DNA from: Gp6-AA40 sp035649635
GTDB lineage: Bacteria; Acidobacteriota; Vicinamibacteria; Vicinamibacterales; UBA2999
NCBI GenBank assembly: GCA_035649635.1
Contig: DASRJE010000157.1
Span: forward strand, 17,590 to 81,589
Direction of reading: 5' to 3'
Length of the DNA: 64,000 bases
A program made the translations under genes and the position numbers. Under the pieces are notes generated by a model. It had not been told where the DNA came from and did not search any database. It saw only the letters and a list, made by a program, of their open reading frames with translations. This document shows, in pieces, positions 51,435 to 59,390 of the stretch; position 1 is the first letter of the stretch; the number at the start of each line of letters is the position of its first letter.

Positions 51435-52216
51435 TCCGCTTCAGTTGCCTTCCACATTCCCCGAATCGCTACCAGGTCACCTTCAGCGATCGCATCGCGT
51501 GAGACAGTCACCAGCAGAGTGGCCGTTTCTGGTGTCACGTCGACAGCCACCGCTTCACCAAGATCATAGAGGAAGTTTTGCGGCTGTTCCTTGTTGCGGT
51601 AGAGGACGAATTGCGTACCCGGCTCGACGCCGTGGTCGCTGCCACGGTCCATGAGGAAGAAGTCGCCTTTGCCAAAATTGCTGCGCCGCGAGTGTCCCAG
51701 CATCACGTGCGCGTAGTTGTCGCGTTGTGGCTTCGTCTTGTTCGCGACAATCGTCGGCATCGTCGGCAGCTTGAATGGCTCGAGATGGTCGCCGATGTCG
51801 ACCGTCTCGCAGGCATGCGTGATCGTGGCGAGCGAAAGGGTGTCGTCGACCGCATACACGCGAATCCACGACGTCGTGATCATCGTCCCGGGGGTCCTGG
51901 GTGTGACCGCCTCGCTCTTCGAAACCAGGATCCGGCGCGTATAGAATTCCTGCCCGACCTGGATTCCGTTCTGGCTACCGGCATTGATGGTGACCAGGTC
52001 ACCGGGCGAATGTATGTGGCGGATCGATGCGTCCTGTCCACCGGTTATGCGCAGTGGGGTGTCGGGCGGTCCGAACACGGCCTTTGGCGCGCAGGCCAGT
52101 GCGAGCACTTCAGCCGGCAGGTTTGCAGGTGTAGCGGCCGGGCCGCGCTGCGCTGCAACCGTGCTACCTCCCAGGACCGCGGCCACTGCGATGGCCGCAC
52201 GCGTTCTTGACGTCAT
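51383..52216 (-). CDS. Secreted protein with two G-D-x-N-x-G-S-x2-G repeats
   Basis: The ATG at 52216 has a GGGGGAG site. A signal peptide is cleaved near V-A-A-Q. Two similar blocks recur: G-D-L-V-T-I-N-A-G-S-Q-N-G-I-Q-V-G-Q-E-F-Y-x-R and G-D-F-F-L-M-D-R-G-S-D-H-G-V-E-P-G-T-Q-F-V-L-Y-R. They resemble the FlgT C-terminal-like repeat found in exported proteins. There is a hydrophilic C-terminal tail. The function is unknown. The C-terminal end overlaps the sigma-associated membrane gene antisense. Confidence 0.7.
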   Translation of the reverse strand: MTSRTRAAIAVAAVLGGSTVAAQRGPAATPANLPAEVLALACAPKAVFGPPDTPLRITGGQDASIRHIHSPGDLVTINAGSQNGIQVGQEFYTRRILVSKSEAVTPRTPGTMITTSWIRVYAVDDTLSLATITHACETVDIGDHLEPFKLPTMPTIVANKTKPQRDNYAHVMLGHSRRSNFGKGDFFLMDRGSDHGVEPGTQFVLYRNKEQPQNFLYDLGEAVAVDVTPETATLLVTVSRDAIAEGDLVAIRGMWKATEADQKDAKSRTASPTAPPR

Positions 52217-52343
52217 CGGTCTCCCCCTCAACCTTTTCGCGGCGGACGCGCGCGCCTCCGCCGCTGGATTTCTCTGGCCTGTTATCGGCGTGGGGGAGCG
52301 GTTCCGCCAGTTAGGAGGAAACAGTGCTTGGCAATTCCGGGCA

Positions 52344-53147
52344 CTACTGCGACGACTGGGCCTTTAACTCCTGGACTCGCTTCCTGGCGTCATCCAGGTG
52401 CTCGCTGTACTCGAACTCGGAGATCAGGCGCTCGAAGTACGGAAGCGCCTCCGCTTCTTTCCTGCTTTTGGCAAGCGATTCGGCCAGGTAGAAATAGACC
52501 TCGTCACGGCCGCCGAATTGCGGGTCCTCGTCGAGCACGCGTCGAAACCGCGGGATGGCGCCGACATACCAGCGAATGCGGTAGTAGTGGAAGCCGACGC
52601 GAAATTCCGCCCGGCTCAAGCGGTCGCGCGCCTCACGCCATTTCATTCGCACCTCACTGGTGAGGGCGCTCATCGGATACCGGTCGAAAAAGATCTGGAA
52701 CTCGTGCAGCGCCGACTGGGTTTCAGTCTGATCACGCTCGGGTGCACGCATCTGCTCAAAATGAGTCATGGCGAGCTTGTACTGTGCGTAGTCGGCGCGC
52801 GGATTGGTCGGATAGAACGTCAGGAACTCGCGGTATTCGTTGGCCGCGAGCACGAGCGATTCGGCCGTCTTCTCGCCCAGGTAGGTGTCGCCCACTCCGA
52901 GCTTCGCATCGGGCCGATGCATGCTGTTTGGATAGTTTTCAACCACTTGGCGGAAGTACTCACGCGCATCGGCCCATTTCCGTTCCGAGAGCGCCTTGCT
53001 ACCTCGATCGAAGAGGAAGCGGTCGGGATTGGCCGTGTTGGTTGGAACGACGTTTCGGTTGCCTCCGCACCCGGCTGCCGCGAGCAACAACAACAGCACG
53101 AACGAACGCCGAAGGGCTGTGGTGGCGTCAGTCACTCGAATCTTCAA
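52344..53147 (-). CDS. bamD: Outer membrane assembly lipoprotein BamD
   Basis: A lipoprotein signal with lipobox A-A-A-G-C (Cys27) is followed by TPR-like repeats. Conserved BamD traits are A-x-x-Y-F-x-x-V-x-x-x-Y-P-x-S, A-A-N-E-Y-R-E-F-L-T-F-Y-P-T-N-P-R-A-D-Y-A-Q-Y and F-F-D-R-Y-P. It is part of the BAM complex that inserts outer-membrane proteins. The TTG at 53147 (AGGA upstream) is used; GTG at 53135 is the alternative. The 267-residue length is normal. Confidence 0.93.
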   Translation of the reverse strand: MKIRVTDATTALRRSFVLLLLLAAAGCGGNRNVVPTNTANPDRFLFDRGSKALSERKWADAREYFRQVVENYPNSMHRPDAKLGVGDTYLGEKTAESLVLAANEYREFLTFYPTNPRADYAQYKLAMTHFEQMRAPERDQTETQSALHEFQIFFDRYPMSALTSEVRMKWREARDRLSRAEFRVGFHYYRIRWYVGAIPRFRRVLDEDPQFGGRDEVYFYLAESLAKSRKEAEALPYFERLISEFEYSEHLDDARKRVQELKAQSSQ

Positions 53148-53162
53148 GAACCTCTTCCTATT

Positions 53163-53218
53163 CTAGCGAGGCTCAACCTCGCTAGGGCAGCGTTTGATTG
53201 CCCGCGCTCCGCGCGGGC
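53163..53218. repeat. Two tandem palindromes upstream of bamD
   Basis: Hairpin 1: CTAGCGAGG (53163-53171), 5-base loop, CCTCGCTAG (53177-53185). Hairpin 2: GCCCGCGC (53200-53207), 3-base loop, GCGCGGGC (53211-53218). Both are perfect. They fill most of the 137-base gap between bamD and the thioesterase gene. Neither has a T tract. Confidence 0.7.
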
Positions 53219-53284
53219 GTTCACAGCCCTCGCCAGGCCTGGGCCAAAACGTACAGACGCTCCAGAGTCGCGTACGGCTGGGCG

Positions 53285-53689
53285 TTACCCGAGCAGTTCC
53301 CTGACCCGGGCGGGAAGCCGGCACGGCCGCCCGTTGACGCCGAGCGCGGCATGCACTGTATGACCCTCCGCGATCACCACGTCGCCCCCCGTCCGGACTG
53401 CCCGATAGTCGAAGCGGAGCCGAGCCGGGCTGATCGTCGTCGCCGTCGTGCGAATCTCGATCTCATCATCATAACGGGCCGGCTGCCGATATTCGCAGTG
53501 CGCCTCGATCACGGGCAGTGAAACCCCGGTTTCTTCCATGTCCCGGTAGTTCCACCCGGCGTCGCGCAGCCACTCCGTCCGCCCGATTTCGAACCAGACG
53601 AGGTAATTGGCGTAATAGACCACGCCCATTTGGTCCGTATCCGCGTACCGGACACGCACACGAGTCGTTCGTGTCCGGGGGCTATCCAC
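53285..53689 (-). CDS. YbgC/FadM-family acyl-CoA thioesterase
   Basis: A 134-residue hot-dog-fold enzyme. The active-site Asp lies in V-R-Y-A-D-T-D-Q-M-G-V-V-Y-Y-A-N-Y-L-V-W-F-E, the standard 4HBT/YbgC signature. It hydrolyses short acyl-CoA thioesters and is often near the Tol-Pal or BAM envelope genes. The GTG start at 53689 overlaps the rpe stop by 8 bases, so it is translated from the rpe operon. Confidence 0.92.
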   Translation of the reverse strand: MDSPRTRTTRVRVRYADTDQMGVVYYANYLVWFEIGRTEWLRDAGWNYRDMEETGVSLPVIEAHCEYRQPARYDDEIEIRTTATTISPARLRFDYRAVRTGGDVVIAEGHTVHAALGVNGRPCRLPARVRELLG

Positions 53690-54362
53690 CGACCAGTTGA
53701 TTGGCTGACGCCCGCAAAGCGCGAGTGGCCGCTTCCGGATCCGCGCTCCCGAAGATGGCCTGGCCGGCCACGAGGATGTTCGCGCCAGCGGCGACGACGT
53801 CCGCCACGTTCGACTGGTCGATGCCGCCGTCGATCTGAATGAGGGCGGAGGATCCGGCGCGGTCCAGTACTCCTCGCACCCGCCTCAGCTTCTCCAGGCT
53901 GTGGGGGATGAACGCCTGGCCTCCAAACCCGGGATTCACGGACATCACGAGGACGAAGTCCACGTCCGGCGCAATGTCTTCCAGCGTCGAGGCGGACGTC
54001 GCCGGGTTGAGCACGACCCCCGCCTTTGCCCCGAGTTTTCGAATGAACGAGACCGTGCGATTCAAATGCCGAACGACCTCGACGTGCACGGACACCATGC
54101 TGGCGCCGGCAGCTACGAACTCCTCGATGTAGCGGTCGGGATCCTCGATCATCAGGTGAACGTCGAGCGGCCGTGTGGCAACACGCCTGATCGCACGAAC
54201 GACCGGAGGTCCGATGGTGATGTTCGGCACGAAGTGCCCATCCATTACGTCGACGTGGATCAGATCAGCGCCACCGCGCTCCGCCGCGGCAATATCACGA
54301 CCCAGAGCTGCGAAGTCGGCCGAAAGAATCGAGGGCGCAATCTGGACCGGGCGGGATCTCAC
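53682..54362 (-). CDS. rpe: Ribulose-phosphate 3-epimerase
   Basis: Interconverts ribulose-5-P and xylulose-5-P in the pentose phosphate pathway. The TIM barrel marks are I-A-P-S-I-L-S-A-D-F, H-V-D-V-M-D-G-H-F-V-P-N, H-L-M-I-E-D-P, V-N-P-G-F-G-G-Q-A-F and Q-I-D-G-G-I. Metal ligands (H, D, H, D) are present. 226 residues. The GTG start at 54362 overlaps the PASTA gene stop by 4 bases. Confidence 0.96.
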   Translation of the reverse strand: MRSRPVQIAPSILSADFAALGRDIAAAERGGADLIHVDVMDGHFVPNITIGPPVVRAIRRVATRPLDVHLMIEDPDRYIEEFVAAGASMVSVHVEVVRHLNRTVSFIRKLGAKAGVVLNPATSASTLEDIAPDVDFVLVMSVNPGFGGQAFIPHSLEKLRRVRGVLDRAGSSALIQIDGGIDQSNVADVVAAGANILVAGQAIFGSADPEAATRALRASANQLVGG

Positions 54363-55084
54363 CGGCTCACCTCCAGCGAGATTGCATCGCTCGCCCCCAC
54401 TCGAAAACCACCCGCCGGCTGCTGCCGGACGACGGTGCCCGGGGGAACACCGGGGTAGGGCTGCGTTCCCACGATCGAGACGCGGAAGCCCTGACGACGG
54501 AGCGCATCGGCGGCCCGTTCGCCGTCGACGCCAATGACGTCGGGCATGACGTAGGTCGCTGACAGTTCACCACGATTGAGAAGGATCGACACTTCGGGCG
54601 CGCGCGCGTTCGCGGTAGGGTTTTGCGCCACCACGACATCGGCCGGGTAGTCTGCCGATCGAAACTCGGACACCGATGTGATCGAGACGCCGTCCTGCTG
54701 CAGCTGCGACTGTGCCGCGCGTTCGTTCTGACCGACCAGTGGGGGCACGATTGTTCGCTTGGGTCCCGAGCTTATCCACACGCGCACGGTGCGCTGCCTG
54801 CGGCTGGTCACACCGCCTTCTGGATCCTGTTGCATGACCTTGCCGGCTTCGATCTTGTCATCAGGACGCTGGTTCTCCTCGACTCGAAGCGCGAGATCGC
54901 TTTCGGCGAGCGTCGCGGTCGCGTCGTTGACCGTGCGACCGATGAGCGATGGCACCTCGACTTCGCGCGCCCACAGCGCCACTCGCATTGATGCGCCGAA
55001 GAACACCAGGAAGGTGAGCCCGAGCGCGCCCATCAGGACAAAGAATTTGCCCAGGCTCCACACGCGGGCATGAATCGGAGTCAA
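54359..55084 (-). CDS. Membrane-anchored protein with three PASTA domains
   Basis: A hydrophobic helix at about 12-35 anchors it. Three PASTA repeats follow: E-V-P-S-L-I-G-R-T-V-N-D-A, I-V-P-P-L-V-G-Q-N-E-R-A-A and V-M-P-D-V-I-G-V-D-G-E-R-A-A. Each has the usual P-x-x-x-G-x-x-x-x-x-A start and a Q-x-P ending. PASTA domains bind muropeptides or beta-lactams in kinases and PBPs. Here there is no kinase domain, so it may act as a cell-wall sensor or adaptor. The start is TTG at 55084, or GTG at 55063. Confidence 0.88.
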   Translation of the reverse strand: MTPIHARVWSLGKFFVLMGALGLTFLVFFGASMRVALWAREVEVPSLIGRTVNDATATLAESDLALRVEENQRPDDKIEAGKVMQQDPEGGVTSRRQRTVRVWISSGPKRTIVPPLVGQNERAAQSQLQQDGVSITSVSEFRSADYPADVVVAQNPTANARAPEVSILLNRGELSATYVMPDVIGVDGERAADALRRQGFRVSIVGTQPYPGVPPGTVVRQQPAGGFRVGASDAISLEVSR

Positions 55085-55117
55085 ACCAGATCATTGTACC
55101 TGACTGTCGTCCGTGAC

Positions 55118-55226
55118 GCGGGGGCTGAAGCCCCCGCTCTACGCTGCGGTGAATGTCGTAGAGCGCAGGCGTCAGCCCGCGTTGCCATTGCGGTGATTGT
55201 CGTAGAGCGCAGGCTTTAGCCTGCGC
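55118..55226. repeat. REP-like palindromes, CGTAGAGC-flanked family, copies B-D
   Basis: Copy B (55118-55137): 9-bp arms GCGGGGGCT/AGCCCCCGC followed by TCTACG. Copy C (55157-55180): CGTAGAGC, then a palindrome with one mismatch. Copy D (55201-55226): CGTAGA, then GCGCAGGCT/AGCCTGCGC with a 2-base TT centre. All share a GCTnnAGC-like core and the CGTAGAGC flank; B points opposite to C and D. They fill the gap between rsmB and the PASTA gene. Confidence 0.85.
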
Positions 55227-55235
55227 GATGCTTCA

Positions 55236-56618
55236 TCAACCTGCGCGTTGTAATGCCGCCGCGAAGAAGGCCTCCAGGCCATGCGTGAAGGGCAGCGTGC
55301 GCAACATTCCACGATCGTCCAGAACGGGTTCGAGCTCGGCGCGGCCCTCGCGCCGAAGGTCGAGTAGGCGGAAGCCCGGCGAGGTGGCGACGAATCGCTC
55401 CACGATCGTCTCGTTCTCTTCCGGCTCGCTCGAGCAGGTGGCGTACACAAGTCTCCCGCCAGGACCGACGACGCTTGCTGCCCGTTGCAGGAGCGCGAGT
55501 TGTCGATCGGCCAATACGGCAAGGTCAGCTTGGTGCCGGCGCCACTTGATGTCGGGATCGCGCCGCACCGTGCCCAGGCCGGAGCATGGTGCGTCCACGA
55601 GCACGCGATCGAACGCGCTGGCGAGAGGAAGCGCCCCCGCCGTTGCAACGTGCATGGGATAGGAATGTTGGCACCCCGCTCGTCGAATGGTGTCACGGAG
55701 CAGTGCAACGCGTCGCGTGCGTACATCGCATGCGACGAGCACTCCTCTGTCTTCCATGTCTCCGCTCATGATGACGGTCTTTCCTCCCGGGGCAGCACAG
55801 AGGTCGAGCACGCGCTCGCCCGGTCGGGCATCGACTGCCAGCGGCACGATCTGCGAGGCCTCGTCCTGCACGAGGAACCGATCCTGACCGTCATGGTGAA
55901 GAGGATTTCCCGTGATGACGCGAAGTCCGTGCGGCGCCAGGCGAGTGTCCTCGCATTCGACACCCGCCGCGGCTAACGCCGACCGAACCTCGTCACGCGT
56001 CGTGAGAAGCCTGTTCACGCTCAGTGTCAACGGCGCGGGTTCGTTGTTGAACTGAACCCACTTCTCAGCGTGCTGGAAGCCGACGCGATCCAGCCATCGT
56101 CCGACCAGCCAGTCGGGGTGTGACCACGTAATCCCCAAGTAGCGAAGAGCGGCCTCACGATCGCCAAAGTTCCCTGGCCGGGCCGGGAGCGGTAACGCCC
56201 GGCGCCGCCTGAGCGCGGATCGCAGGACGGCGTTCACAAAACCAGCGGCGCTCTTCTTTCCGGCCGCTCGAGTCATGCTGACCGCATCGTCGACAACGGC
56301 CGCGGACGGCACACGATCGAGATGCAGAATCTGGTAGAGGCTCAATCGGAGAATGACCAGCACGTCCCGGTCAAGCGATTCGAGCGGCCGCGTCGAGACA
56401 CGCTCGATCAGGTAGTCACAGGCTCGCTGCCAACGAAGCGTGCCGTGAACGATCGCAGCCGCGAGCGCTCGATCGCGCTCGTCCACGAGACGACGGCGGC
56501 TTTCGACCAGGGCTGTAGGCAAATCGCGATGGTTGGCTGCGATGCTCGCCAGCGCACGGAACGCAGCCGCGCGCGCCGGGGCCGTGCGCGTCACCGAAGT
56601 TCCCGCTTCACGGGTCAT
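55236..56618 (-). CDS. rsmB: 16S rRNA (cytosine-967-C5)-methyltransferase RsmB
   Basis: The N-terminal NusB-like RNA-binding domain (A-F-R-A-L-A-S-I, then V-D-D-A-V-S-M-T-R, F-V-N-A-V-L-R) is followed by the SAM domain. Marks of the latter are V-L-D-L-C-A-A-P-G-G-K-T, D-A-P-C-S-G-L-G-T-V-R-R-D-P-D-I-K-W and Y-A-T-C-S-S-E-P-E-E-N-E. These include both catalytic Cys residues. It is in the normal operon place next to fmt and def. ATG 56618 overlaps the fmt stop by 4 bases. Confidence 0.95.
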   Translation of the reverse strand: MTREAGTSVTRTAPARAAAFRALASIAANHRDLPTALVESRRRLVDERDRALAAAIVHGTLRWQRACDYLIERVSTRPLESLDRDVLVILRLSLYQILHLDRVPSAAVVDDAVSMTRAAGKKSAAGFVNAVLRSALRRRRALPLPARPGNFGDREAALRYLGITWSHPDWLVGRWLDRVGFQHAEKWVQFNNEPAPLTLSVNRLLTTRDEVRSALAAAGVECEDTRLAPHGLRVITGNPLHHDGQDRFLVQDEASQIVPLAVDARPGERVLDLCAAPGGKTVIMSGDMEDRGVLVACDVRTRRVALLRDTIRRAGCQHSYPMHVATAGALPLASAFDRVLVDAPCSGLGTVRRDPDIKWRRHQADLAVLADRQLALLQRAASVVGPGGRLVYATCSSEPEENETIVERFVATSPGFRLLDLRREGRAELEPVLDDRGMLRTLPFTHGLEAFFAAALQRAG

Positions 56619-57553
56619 CGGTTGCCGAACCGAGCCCCCGGCTGAATCGGGTGACCCGCCACGTAATCGCGTATCTTCATCGCCCGGCGTCCTTCAGGCT
56701 GGATTTCGTCGATGGCGAGTCGTCCAGAATTACCCGTGGCGACTTGAAGCAGTCCACCCGCAACGTCGACGACCGTCCCTGGTTCTGCGGCGCTTGTCCC
56801 GGTCACGACATGTGTACGCATCAAGATGAGTCGCTCGCCTTCGAGATACGTGAAGGCGTGCGGCCAGGGATACAAGCCGCGAACTCGGTTGTGAATGGCG
56901 ACCGCAGGGAGCGTCCAATCGACGAGGCCTTCGTCTTTTGTGATCTTCGACGCATACGTCGACAGCGCCTCGTCCTGTGGTTCTTCGACGGCCCGGCCGG
57001 CGCCGAGATCCTCGATCACCTCGATCAAGAGCGCCGCCCCGAGGTCCGCGAGATCCCGCTCGACCACGTCACTGGTTTCGTCAGGGCCGATGGGCCGCGT
57101 GGCCTTGGCGAACATACCGCCGGCGTCGAGAGCGGCCACCATACGCATGATGGTGATCCCGGTCTGGGGTACACCGTCGATCACGGCGCGCTGGACGGGT
57201 GCGGCGCCTCGATACCGCGGCAGAAGCGATCCGTGCACGTTGATCATTCCCAAACGGGGGAGATTCAACACGCTCTCTGGGATGATCTTGCCGTAGGCCG
57301 CCACGACACCCAGGTCCGGTGCCCACTCGTTCAGCGTTTCAGCAACTTCGGGATCGCGCAGTCGTGCCGGTTGAAACACCGGCAGGCCATGCTGAAGGGC
57401 GGTCGCCTTGACCGGCGAGTCTGTCACTCTTTGGCCGCGTCCTCTCGGGCGATCTGGCTGAGTGACGACACCCACGACCTGGTGTGACGAGAGAATCAGA
57501 CGTTCGAGTGAGGGGACGGCAAACTGCGGCGTGCCGAAAAATACCACGTGCAT
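56615..57553 (-). CDS. fmt: Methionyl-tRNA formyltransferase
   Basis: Formylates initiator Met-tRNA with 10-formyl-THF. The 312-residue length is normal. The N-terminal domain has V-F-F-G-T-P-Q-F-A-V-P, G-V-V-T-Q-P-D-R-P-R-G-R-G and the catalytic H-G-S-L-L-P-R-Y-R-G-A-A-P-V-Q. The C-terminal domain has the G-L-Y-P-W-P-H-A-F-T region. It lies three bases after def, as in many bacteria. Confidence 0.97.
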   Translation of the reverse strand: MHVVFFGTPQFAVPSLERLILSSHQVVGVVTQPDRPRGRGQRVTDSPVKATALQHGLPVFQPARLRDPEVAETLNEWAPDLGVVAAYGKIIPESVLNLPRLGMINVHGSLLPRYRGAAPVQRAVIDGVPQTGITIMRMVAALDAGGMFAKATRPIGPDETSDVVERDLADLGAALLIEVIEDLGAGRAVEEPQDEALSTYASKITKDEGLVDWTLPAVAIHNRVRGLYPWPHAFTYLEGERLILMRTHVVTGTSAAEPGTVVDVAGGLLQVATGNSGRLAIDEIQPEGRRAMKIRDYVAGHPIQPGARFGNR

Positions 57554-57556
57554 GGA

Positions 57557-58066
57557 CTACCACTTGCCTGCGCGTGCCAGCTTCTTGATCTTCCGAACGA
57601 TGAAGTCCTTTTGCAGGCCGCGGAGGCGATCGACGAACAGCGTGCCCTCGAGGTGATCCATCTCGTGCTGGAGGCAGCGGGCGAGGAGTCCGGTCGCCTC
57701 CACGACGTGCTCCTCTCCGTCACGGTCCAGCCCTTTCATGATCGCGCGCACCGGCCGAGCGACGGTCGCGTTGAAGCCCGGTACGCTGAGGCAGCCTTCT
57801 TCCTCGAGCTGCATGCCCTCGCGCTCGATGAACTCAGGGTTGACGAACGTGAGCAGGTCTGCCGGATTCCTGCCGACCGAGATGTCACAGACGAAGATCC
57901 GCACGCCCACACCGACCTGGGGCGCCGCCAGTCCAATGCCAGGCGCCGCATACATCGTCTGGATCATGTCGTCGATGAGCGCTTGAATCTCCGGCGTAAT
58001 GGCCTCGACCGGCGCAGCCGGGTGGTGGAGCACGTCGGCTCCGTAGCGAACAATGGGACGTAGCAT
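57557..58066 (-). CDS. def: Peptide deformylase
   Basis: Removes formyl from nascent proteins. All three motifs are seen: G-I-G-L-A-A-P-Q-V-G, E-G-C-L-S-V-P and Q-H-E-M-D-H-L-E-G. These supply the metal ligands Cys and two His. The 169-residue length is typical. It is co-directional with fmt (3 bases) and aroC (15 bases). Confidence 0.97.
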   Translation of the reverse strand: MLRPIVRYGADVLHHPAAPVEAITPEIQALIDDMIQTMYAAPGIGLAAPQVGVGVRIFVCDISVGRNPADLLTFVNPEFIEREGMQLEEEGCLSVPGFNATVARPVRAIMKGLDRDGEEHVVEATGLLARCLQHEMDHLEGTLFVDRLRGLQKDFIVRKIKKLARAGKW

Positions 58067-58081
58067 TCGGAATGCGTCGCC

Positions 58082-59302
58082 CTAGCGGGCCGGGGATGCC
58101 GACGAGCGCGCGGCGGTGAAGCGCCGCTCGACGGCCGCATTGGTTGCGGCCAGGTGCTGCGCGATTTCGTCAATTGAATCGCCGCCGAGTTTTTCGAGGA
58201 AGGCATCCGCCAGCACGAACGAGACCATCGCTTCGCCGACCACGGCCGCGGCCGGAACGGCGCACACGTCGCTCCTCTCAATGGCAGCTGGCGCATCCTG
58301 CAATGTCGTGAGATCCACCGATCGAAGTGGTTTCATCAGCGTGGCGATCGGTTTCATGAAACCGGTCACGCGAAGGTCCTCGCCGTTGGTCACGCCACCC
58401 TCGAGCCCGCCGGCGTTGTTCGACGGTCGCGTGAGCGCGCCATCGTCCTGAGAAGGTGGAAGAATCTCGTCGTGCACACGCGAGCCCGGCCTGAAGGCCA
58501 CATCCGGGCCGATGCCGATTCCCACGGCCTTGATCGCATGGATGCACATCATGGCCTGAGCCAGGCGGCCATCGAGCTTTCGATCCCATTGCACGTAGGA
58601 GCCGAGGCCAGGTGGGAGCCCTGTGGCGATGACTTCGAAGGCGCCGCCCAGCGTATCGCCCGCCTCCCTGGCCGCGTCGATGGCGGCAATCATCCGCTGT
58701 TGGAGGCTCTCGTCTACGCAACGGAGAGGCGAGTCGTCTGAGAGCGCCTGCGCTTCCTCGAATGACACCTCTCTCGACGCAGGCAGGGCGATCCCGCCGA
58801 TGGCCGATACGTGGCTCGTGATTCGGACGCCGAAACGCGCAAGAAACTGACGCGCGAGTGAACCGGCGGCCACGCGCGCGGCTGTTTCACGCGCGCTGGC
58901 ACGCTCGAGTACGTCGCGAACGTCGTTATGGCCGTACTTGATTGCGCCGGCGAGGTCAGCGTGGCCCGGTCGCGGGCGCGTGACCTCCGGTCGATTGGCG
59001 CCGGTCGCGCCTTCCGGCATCTCACGCTCCACGTACATCGTCTGTTGCCAGTTGACCCAGTCGCGATTGCGAATGAGGAGAGCGATTGGGGCTCCGGTTG
59101 TGCGGCCATGCCGAACGCCGGCCATGATCTCAGCGCGATCGCTTTCGATCTGCATCCGGCGGCCCCGCCCGTATCCGCCCTGGCGCCGACGGAGCTGTGC
59201 GTTCAGAGCATCGATGTCGATCTCGAGACCCGCGGGCATCCCGTCGAGGGTCATCACGAGTGTCTGGCCGTGCGACTCACCAGCGGTGAGAAATCTCAGC
59301 AT
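58082..59302 (-). CDS. aroC: Chorismate synthase
   Basis: The last step of the shikimate pathway, FMN-dependent. Signatures are L-R-F-L-T-A-G-E-S-H-G, G-R-G-R-R-M-Q-I-E-S-D, R-P-G-H-A-D-L-A-G-A-I-K-Y and S-A-R-E-T-A-A-R-V-A-A-G. ATG 59302 is used because the conserved M-L-R-F-L-T start is there; a GTG at 59308 is possible. It leads the def-fmt-rsmB-rpe run. Confidence 0.97.
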   Translation of the reverse strand: MLRFLTAGESHGQTLVMTLDGMPAGLEIDIDALNAQLRRRQGGYGRGRRMQIESDRAEIMAGVRHGRTTGAPIALLIRNRDWVNWQQTMYVEREMPEGATGANRPEVTRPRPGHADLAGAIKYGHNDVRDVLERASARETAARVAAGSLARQFLARFGVRITSHVSAIGGIALPASREVSFEEAQALSDDSPLRCVDESLQQRMIAAIDAAREAGDTLGGAFEVIATGLPPGLGSYVQWDRKLDGRLAQAMMCIHAIKAVGIGIGPDVAFRPGSRVHDEILPPSQDDGALTRPSNNAGGLEGGVTNGEDLRVTGFMKPIATLMKPLRSVDLTTLQDAPAAIERSDVCAVPAAAVVGEAMVSFVLADAFLEKLGGDSIDEIAQHLAATNAAVERRFTAARSSASPAR

Positions 59303-59350
59303 CCGCACTCAATTCTACATCGAAGAAATTCCGCACTTTTGAGGGCGTCC

Positions 59351-59364
59351 GGCACGATCGCCGC
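59351..59364 (+). promoter_or_regulatory. Possible sigma-54 -24/-12 element
   Basis: GGCACG-N4-CCGC, compared with the consensus GGCACG-N4-TTGC. It lies 27-40 bases upstream of the sigma-54 activator start. The -24 half is exact, but the -12 half has CC for TT, so it would be weak if real. Confidence 0.25.
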
Positions 59365-59390
59365 GAAAAACGGCGCGGGCCCGCGGTTGC

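Noticed and set aside
56651..57487. A 278-residue plus-strand frame opposite fmt
   Set aside because: fmt is certain; the frame is an antisense shadow.
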